Below, one piece after another: positions 58,826 through 64,000 of a stretch of 64,000 nt of DNA. Source of the stretch: Micromonospora aurantiaca ATCC 27029 (lineage in GTDB: Bacteria > Actinomycetota > Actinomycetes > Mycobacteriales > Micromonosporaceae); assembly GCF_000145235.1 (NCBI RefSeq), contig NC_014391.1, positions 1,736,001 to 1,800,000 of the forward strand, written 5' to 3'. The notes under the pieces are model-generated. The model was given only the letters and a program-made list of their open reading frames with translations. It did no database searches and was not told the origin of the DNA. Each line of letters begins with the position of its first letter. Positions within the stretch are counted from its first letter, which is position 1. The translations under genes were made by a program, and so were the position numbers.

Positions 58826-60157
58826 TCAGCTGGTGAAGATCGACTTCTTCTGGTTCTCGATGCTGGTGAGCAGCCCGCTGATGTCCTTCGGGTCCTTGAT
58901 GAACTGCTGCAACGCCGGGATCATCACGGTGGAGGCGAAGTCCGGCCGGGTGTCCCGGTCGAGGAACTGGGCGATCTCGGTGGCGGAGCCGACCAGCTCG
59001 GCGGCCTTCTTCTGCAGCGCGGTGTAGGCACCGGTTTCCGCGCCGCTGTTGGCGACAAGCGTGCTCGGGTCGTTCTTGACGGTGATGTCCGCCGCCTCCT
59101 TCGAGCCGAGGTACGTCAGCAGCTTCTGCGCCGCGTCCTTGGACTTCGGCTTGCGGGCCATCATGTAGCCGTCGATCGGGGCGTCCAGCGCCTTCGCGCC
59201 GATCGTGGAGTCGATCTCGGGGAACGTGAAGAAGTCCAGGTCCTCCAGGTCGGCGCCGCTGAACTGCTGGCCGACGAACAGGCCGAGCAGGTACATGCCG
59301 CTCTTCTTCTGCTGCAGCGACTGCGCGGCCTCCTGCCAGGTGCGGCCGAGCGAGTCCGGCTGGTGCAGGGGGAGCAGCCCGGCCCAGGTGTCGAAGACCT
59401 TCTTCACCTTGTCGGAGGTCCACGCCTCCTTGCCGGCCATCAGGTCGATGTGGAACTGGTAGCCGTTGATCCGCAGGTTGAGGATGTCGAACGTGCCCAT
59501 CGCCGGCCAGCCGTCCTTGTCGGCGAACGCGATCGGGTTCAGGCCGTCCTTCTTCATCTGCGCGCCGAGCGTGTTCAGGTCGTCCAGCGTCTTCGGCACC
59601 TCGTAGCCGCGCTGCTGCCACACCGACTTGCGGTAGAAGACCGCCCACGGGTAGTACGACGCCGGCACGAAGTACTGCTTGCCGTCGTCGCCTGTGGACG
59701 CCTTCTTGAACGCGTCGGAGTAGCCGTCGAGCTTGCCCCACACGTCGCTGAGGTCACCGGCCAGGCCCTTGGCGGCGAAGAAGCGCATCCGGTAGCCGGC
59801 GAACCAGGTGAACACGTCGTCCGGCTTGCCCTGCAGGTAGTTGTTGATGTTCTCCTGGAACGTGTTGTGGTCGACCGTGTTGATGTTGACCGTCACGCCG
59901 GAGGACGTCTTGAAGCCGTCCATCACCTTGGCGACGACGTCCTTGGGCTTCGGGTCCGACTGGTTCGAGCCGAGGGAGACGCTCTTGGCGTCGCCGCCGG
60001 ACCCGGAGTCGGAGTCGCCGCAGCCGGCGAGCAGACCGGTGCCGAGCAGCGCCCCCGCGCCGGCCGCGCCGGCGAGCAGCGAGCGCCGGTTCAGGCCGGC
60101 GACGGACGGGGGTACGAGCCGGGCGAGGTATTCGGCTTGCGAGCGGGGACGGGACAT
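58826..60157 (-). CDS. Sugar ABC transporter substrate-binding lipoprotein
   Basis: 443 aa from the ATG at 60155-60157, preceded by AGGAGG; a longer frame upstream is not supported. A twin-arginine-type leader (LNRRSLLAGAAGAGALLG) ends in the lipobox LLAGCG, so it is exported, perhaps by Tat, and lipidated. Family 1 binding protein fold with QGKPDDVFTWFAGYRM and FVPASYYPWAVFYRKSVW. It captures the oligosaccharide for the two permeases that follow; specificity is inferred from the alpha- and beta-galactosidase neighbours. Confidence 0.9.
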   Translation of the reverse strand: MSRPRSQAEYLARLVPPSVAGLNRRSLLAGAAGAGALLGTGLLAGCGDSDSGSGGDAKSVSLGSNQSDPKPKDVVAKVMDGFKTSSGVTVNINTVDHNTFQENINNYLQGKPDDVFTWFAGYRMRFFAAKGLAGDLSDVWGKLDGYSDAFKKASTGDDGKQYFVPASYYPWAVFYRKSVWQQRGYEVPKTLDDLNTLGAQMKKDGLNPIAFADKDGWPAMGTFDILNLRINGYQFHIDLMAGKEAWTSDKVKKVFDTWAGLLPLHQPDSLGRTWQEAAQSLQQKKSGMYLLGLFVGQQFSGADLEDLDFFTFPEIDSTIGAKALDAPIDGYMMARKPKSKDAAQKLLTYLGSKEAADITVKNDPSTLVANSGAETGAYTALQKKAAELVGSATEIAQFLDRDTRPDFASTVMIPALQQFIKDPKDISGLLTSIENQKKSIFTS

Positions 60158-60288
60158 GGTGCCTCCTGCGTGGAAGAGGTGCGCTGCGCTCATGGACCGT
60201 GATCGTTGGCGGTGAGCGGTGTTCGTGTCGGCCGCGGCAGATCCACCGAGAATCCACACGTCCGAACACAAACAGCCGGTGGCGCTTG

Positions 60289-60316
60289 AAGCTACCCCTT
60301 GGCGCGGCGCTGTCAA
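60289..60316 (-). promoter_or_regulatory. Promoter of sugar ABC/alpha-galactosidase operon
   Basis: On the minus strand, TTGACA (60311-60316), 16-bp spacer, TAGCTT (60289-60294), about 130 bp before the binding-protein ATG. Confidence 0.5.
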
Positions 60317-60370
60317 GAGGGCAAAAAGACGACGCTGTCGGCGGTGAGGCAGGGCAAAGAGTCGGTAAAC

Positions 60371-60405
60371 GTTGGAACTTCAGTCGATGTTGGAAAGTGT
60401 TGACT
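60371..60405 (+). promoter_or_regulatory. Candidate DeoR operator and -35 of GH42 gene
   Basis: GTTGGAA at 60371-60377 and 60389-60395 (18 bp apart), followed by TTGACT (60400-60405). DeoR-family regulators often bind such direct repeats; the DeoR gene is in the same transcript as GH42. Confidence 0.45.
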
Positions 60406-60436
60406 TGGGTGCTGTTCGGGGGCACCCTCTGCTGTC

Positions 60437-62446
60437 ATGCGGAACTGGCACGGCGACGGCATCTGGTACGGCGCGGACTACAACCCGGAGCAGTGGCCCG
60501 AGCAGACGTGGGCCGAGGACGTCGAACTCATGCGACGGGCCGGGGTCAACCTGGTCTCGGTCGGCATCTTCTCCTGGGCACTGCTGGAGCCCGCCCCCGG
60601 CCGGTACGTCTTCGACTGGCTGGACCGGGCGATCGACCTGCTGCACGACGGCGGCATCAGCGTCGACCTGGCCACCGCCACCGCCAGCCCGCCACCGTGG
60701 CTGGCGCACCGGCACCCGGAGACGCTGCCCCGCCGCGCCGACGGCACGGTGCTCTGGCCCGGTGGCCGGCAGGCGTACTGCCCCAGCTCACCGGTGTTCC
60801 GGGACCACTCGCTCGCCCTGGTCGAGGCCGTCGCCCGCCGGTACGCGCGCCACCCCGCCGTGGTGCTCTGGCACGTCTCCAACGAACTCGGCTGCCACAA
60901 CGTGCACTGCTACTGCGACGTCAGCGCCGAGGCGTTCCGCGGCTGGCTGCGCGAGCGCTACGGCGACCTGGACTCGCTCAACGCGGCCTGGGGCACCGCC
61001 TTCTGGAGCCAGCGCTACCACGACTGGGCCGAGATCAACCCGCCGCGTACCGCGCCGACGTTCGCCAACCCGACGCAGCAGCTGGACTTCCTGCGGTTCT
61101 CCTCCGACGAGCAGCGCGCCCAGCTGCGCGCCGAGCGGGAACTGCTGAACCGGCTCGTCCCGCAGCCCGTCACCACGAACTTCATGATCGGCACCGGCAT
61201 CAAGTACCTGGACTACCACTCCTGGGCCTCCGACGTGGACGTCGTCTCCAACGACCACTACCTCACCGCCGCCGACCCGCAGCCGCAGGTCAACCTCGCG
61301 CTGGCCGCCGACCACACCCGGGGCGTCGCCGGTGGCGCGCCGTGGCTGCTGATGGAGCACTCCACCAGCGCCGTCAACTGGCAGCCCCGAAACGTGGCCA
61401 AGACGCCCGGCCAGATGCGCCGCAACAGTCTCGCCCACGTCGCGCGCGGCGCCGACGGCGTGCTGTTCTTCCAGTGGCGGGCCTCCCGGGCCGGCGCGGA
61501 GAAGTTCCACTCCGCGCTGGTGCCGCACGCCGGGCCGGACACCAAGGTGTTCCGCGAGGTCTGCCGGCTCGGCGCCGACCTGCGCGCGCTCGCCGAGGTA
61601 CGCGGCAGCCGCGTCGACGCCGACGTGGCGATCCTGTTCGACTACGAGGCCTGGTGGGGTGCCGAACTCGACTCCCACCCGAGCGTCGACGTCACCTACA
61701 CCGACCGGCTGTCGGCGCTGCACGCCGCGCTGTGGCGGGCCGGGGTCACCGCCGACGTGGTGCACCCGTCGGCCGACCTGTCCCGCTACCGGCTCGTCCT
61801 GGCGCCCACGCTCTACCTCGTCCGCGACGCCGACGCCGACTCGCTGCGCCGGTTCGTGGAGGCCGGCGGCACCGCTGTGGTCACCTACTTCAGCGGCATC
61901 GTCGACGAGCACGACCACATCCGGCTCGGCGGTTACCCCGGCGCGTTCCGCGACCTGCTCGGCGTACGCGTCGAGGAGTTCTTCCCGCTGCGGGAAGGCG
62001 AGACGGTACGCCTCGACGACGGCGCCCGCGCCGACGTGTGGACCGAGTGGCTGCACGCCGAGGGCGCCGAGGTGCTGGCCGCGTACACCGACGGGCCCCT
62101 GCCGGGCGTGCCGGCGCTGACCCGGCACGCGGTCGGCGCGGGCGCCGCCTGGTACGTCGGCACCCGGCTCGACGACGAGGCCACCGACCGGCTGGTGGCC
62201 CGGCTCCTCGCCGAGACCGGCGTACGTCCGCCGGTGCGCGCGCCGGCCGGGGTGGAGGTGGTCCGCCGCCGCTCGGCGGACCGGAGCTGGCTGTTCGTGG
62301 TCAACCACACCACCGAACCGGCCCGGCTGGCGGTCAGCGGCGTCGAGCTGCTCGGCGGCGCCCGTTGCGACGGCGAGCTGGAGGTGCCGGCGGGTGAGGT
62401 GGCGGTGGTCCGCGAGGAGCCCGCGCCGGTGCCCGCGACCGCCTGA
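60437..62446 (+). CDS. GH42 beta-galactosidase
   Basis: 669 aa, ATG at 60437. GH42 catalytic barrel about 5-390: IWYGADYNPEQWP, acid/base E150 in HVSNELGCHN, cysteines at 158-160 region (HNVHCYCDV) typical of the metal site, nucleophile E307 in LLMEHST. A trimerisation domain (about 395-605) and a C-terminal beta domain follow. No signal peptide. It hydrolyses imported beta-galactosides, such as galactan-derived oligosaccharides, in the cytoplasm. It is divergent from the sugar ABC operon and followed by the DeoR gene. Confidence 0.94.
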   Translation: MRNWHGDGIWYGADYNPEQWPEQTWAEDVELMRRAGVNLVSVGIFSWALLEPAPGRYVFDWLDRAIDLLHDGGISVDLATATASPPPWLAHRHPETLPRRADGTVLWPGGRQAYCPSSPVFRDHSLALVEAVARRYARHPAVVLWHVSNELGCHNVHCYCDVSAEAFRGWLRERYGDLDSLNAAWGTAFWSQRYHDWAEINPPRTAPTFANPTQQLDFLRFSSDEQRAQLRAERELLNRLVPQPVTTNFMIGTGIKYLDYHSWASDVDVVSNDHYLTAADPQPQVNLALAADHTRGVAGGAPWLLMEHSTSAVNWQPRNVAKTPGQMRRNSLAHVARGADGVLFFQWRASRAGAEKFHSALVPHAGPDTKVFREVCRLGADLRALAEVRGSRVDADVAILFDYEAWWGAELDSHPSVDVTYTDRLSALHAALWRAGVTADVVHPSADLSRYRLVLAPTLYLVRDADADSLRRFVEAGGTAVVTYFSGIVDEHDHIRLGGYPGAFRDLLGVRVEEFFPLREGETVRLDDGARADVWTEWLHAEGAEVLAAYTDGPLPGVPALTRHAVGAGAAWYVGTRLDDEATDRLVARLLAETGVRPPVRAPAGVEVVRRRSADRSWLFVVNHTTEPARLAVSGVELLGGARCDGELEVPAGEVAVVREEPAPVPATA

Positions 62447-62480
62447 CCGGTACCCTGCCGTTCGCGCCGAGGAGGTCCCC

Positions 62481-63257
62481 ATGCTCGCCCAGCAACGGCA
62501 GAGCGCCATCCTGGAGTTGATCCGCCAGAGCGGCGGCGTCCGGGTCAGTCACCTGGTCAGCCGCTTCGGGGTGTCCGACATGACGATCCGCCGCGACCTG
62601 GAGGTGCTGGCCGACCGCGGCCTGATCGACAAGGTGCACGGCGGAGCGACGCTCGCCGGACCCGGCTCCACCGAGGAGCCCGGCTTCGCCGCCAAGTCGG
62701 TACGCCAGCAGGCCGAGAAGCGAGCCATCGTGGAGCGGGCCGCCGAGCTGGTCGAGCCGCGGATGGCGGTGGCGCTGTCCGCGGGCACCACCACCGCCGC
62801 GCTGGCCGCCCGGCTGGCCGAGGTACGCGGACTGACAGTGGTCACCAACTCGATCCCGGTGGCCGACGCGCTCTACCAGAACCCCCGCGCCGACCAGACG
62901 GTGGTGCTGACCGGCGGCATCCGTACCCCGTCGGACGCGCTCACCGGCCCGGTCGCCGAGGCGGCCATCGCCGCGCTCAACGTCGACCTGCTCTTCCTCG
63001 GCGTGCACGGGATGAGCCCGCGTACCGGCTTCACCACGCCCAACCTGCTGGAGGCGGCGGTGAACCGGCGGCTGATCGGCGCCGCCCGGCGGCTCGTGGT
63101 GCTGGCCGACCACACCAAGTGGGAGACCATCGGCATCGCCACCATCGCGCCGCTGGAGGAGGCCGACGTGCTGATCACCGACGGCGGCCTGCCGCCGGAG
63201 GCCCGTCGGCAGCTCGGTGAGCAGGTCGGCGAGCTGGTGGTGGTCCGCGCGGACTGA
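62481..63257 (+). CDS. DeoR-family transcriptional regulator
   Basis: 258 aa from the ATG at 62481, preceded by GAGGAGG; a longer start at 62394 lies in the GH42 gene. N-terminal HTH: RQSAILELIRQSGGVRVSHLVSRFGVSDMTIRRDLEVLADRG. The C-terminal sugar-phosphate sensor domain has ALSAGTTTAALAARL and VTNSIPVADAL. It is probably the local repressor of the two divergent galactoside transcription units, responding to a sugar phosphate. It follows GH42 by 34 bp. Confidence 0.9.
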   Translation: MLAQQRQSAILELIRQSGGVRVSHLVSRFGVSDMTIRRDLEVLADRGLIDKVHGGATLAGPGSTEEPGFAAKSVRQQAEKRAIVERAAELVEPRMAVALSAGTTTAALAARLAEVRGLTVVTNSIPVADALYQNPRADQTVVLTGGIRTPSDALTGPVAEAAIAALNVDLLFLGVHGMSPRTGFTTPNLLEAAVNRRLIGAARRLVVLADHTKWETIGIATIAPLEEADVLITDGGLPPEARRQLGEQVGELVVVRAD

Positions 63258-63360
63258 CACCGCGGCGTGCCTCACAGGCACTTCTCAGCCCCGCCGTCTA
63301 GGGTGCCCTGACGAAGTGCCCGACGGTCCATGTCGGAGCGCAGTTGCACGGGAGTGACCG

Positions 63361-64000
63361 ATGGTCTTCAAGAAGATGTTGAGCGCGTTCGGCGTGGGCG
63401 GCCCGACCGTCGACACGGTGCTCAGCAACCCGAACACCCGGCCGGGCCTGACCCTGGACGGGCACGTGAACCTGGTCGGCGGCGACGCGCCGGCCCGCAT
63501 CGAGCAGATCAACATCGGTCTGGTGACCCGGGTCGAGATCGAGAGCGGCGACCACGAGTTCGCGGGCGTGATGGAGTTCCACCGGATGCCGGTCAGCGGC
63601 GCCTTCGAGCTGGCCCCGAAGCAGCAGCTCTCCATCCCGTTCCAGATGCCGGTGCCGTGGGAGACCCCGATCACCGACGTGTACGGCCAGCGCCTGCACG
63701 GCATGACCATGGGCCTGCGCACCGAGCTGGCGGTGGCCCGCGCGGTCGACAAGTCGGACCTGGACCAGGTGTCCGTGCACCCGCTGCCGATCCACGAGCG
63801 GATCCTGGAGGCGTTCCAGGCGCTCGGCTTCCGGTTCAAGCACGCCGACCTGGAGCGGGGTCACATCTACGGCGTGCCGCAGACGCTGCCGTTCTACCAG
63901 GAGATCGAGTTCTTCGCCGCGCCGCAGTACGCGCAGACCGTCACCGAGGTCGAGCTGACGTTCGTGACCAGCCAGCAGGGCGTCGAGGTGATCCTGGAGT
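63361..64000 (+). CDS. spo0M: Spo0M-like sporulation/arrestin-fold protein, 3' truncated by window edge
   Basis: The ATG at 63361 follows GGGAGTGACC; the frame stays open to base 64000 (213 codons seen). The protein starts MVFKKMLSAFGVGGPTVDTV and continues with GLTLDGHVNLVGG, the N-terminal pattern of SpoOM/Spo0M proteins, and an FQMPVPWETPITDVYGQ segment. Family members are cytoplasmic, arrestin-like and affect sporulation or cell division. The C-terminal part is outside the window. A short GTGCC-TCACA-GGCAC hairpin and a TAGGGT -10-like element lie 60-90 bp upstream. Confidence 0.88.
   Translation, partial: MVFKKMLSAFGVGGPTVDTVLSNPNTRPGLTLDGHVNLVGGDAPARIEQINIGLVTRVEIESGDHEFAGVMEFHRMPVSGAFELAPKQQLSIPFQMPVPWETPITDVYGQRLHGMTMGLRTELAVARAVDKSDLDQVSVHPLPIHERILEAFQALGFRFKHADLERGHIYGVPQTLPFYQEIEFFAAPQYAQTVTEVELTFVTSQQGVEVILE

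Larger units (their letters stand above)
60158..60436. other. Divergent promoter region of galactoside locus
   Basis: 279-bp gap, less GC-rich than its flanks, between the binding-protein gene and the GH42 gene. It contains a minus-strand promoter, two direct GTTGGAA repeats, and distant GTGTTCG/CGAACAC inverted half sites near 60218 and 60263. Confidence 0.65.

Overview
The window is high-GC actinobacterial chromosome, most likely Micromonospora or a close member of the Micromonosporaceae. The reasons are the very strong GC3 bias, the many GTG starts, the large set of secreted plant-polysaccharide hydrolases with CBM2 and CBM13 modules, a Spo0M-type protein, and interspersed GGGCCCCTT..TTAAC repeats that I associate from memory with this family. 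No prophage, transposase, CRISPR array or rRNA operon was seen.

Layout. (1) 1-5.5 kb: cellobiose uptake and cleavage locus (cebE, partial, then cebF, cebG, bglC and cebR). A near-perfect CebR-type operator also lies in front of a GH9 endoglucanase at 12 kb, which links the two loci. (2) 5.6-11.6 kb: an acyl-CoA dehydrogenase and APH-like kinase pair (a split ACAD10/11 arrangement), two ACT-domain genes and an aldehyde dehydrogenase. (3) 12-17.6 kb: two large secreted enzymes, GH9-CBM3-FN3-FN3-CBM2 and GH10-CBM13-GH62. (4) 17.7-25.5 kb: DUF488, a GNAT, the biotin genes bsaP-bioB and bioF-bioD, a P450 with a methyltransferase, a secreted membrane-anchored protein and a TetR. (5) 25.7-27.7 kb: tRNA-Gly, tRNA-Cys and tRNA-Val, then a second tRNA-Gly/tRNA-Val set 1.7 kb downstream. 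(6) 27.9-31.2 kb: a secreted LamG/PKD protein, a lysozyme-like protein and a 1-kb gene-free, repeat-rich gap.

(7) 32.2-43.6 kb looks like a dormancy/hypoxia (DevR/DosR-type) island. It holds two Acg-type nitroreductases, a DevR response regulator, a DevS-like GAF kinase with the conserved heme-ligand region, a P-type ATPase fused to a hemerythrin domain, phosphoketolase and two universal stress proteins. Four related 14-bp palindromes (pattern GGGACYTNCGNCCC) lie in the gaps in front of these genes. (8) 43.6-51.6 kb: PP2C phosphatase, an autoregulated HTH/Clp_N pair with a probable leaderless promoter, then envelope and lipid genes (DAG kinase-like, YihY/BrkB, double PAP2, EEP phosphatase, GAP family), a 39-aa membrane peptide and an F420-type oxidoreductase. 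(9) 51.9-63.3 kb: a second polysaccharide island with GH5 mannanase-CBM2, GH36 alpha-galactosidase, an ABC sugar importer, GH42 beta-galactosidase and a DeoR regulator, consistent with galactomannan and galactoside use. Neither sugar importer has its own ATPase, so both probably use a shared MsiK-type ATPase encoded elsewhere. The window ends inside a spo0M-like gene.
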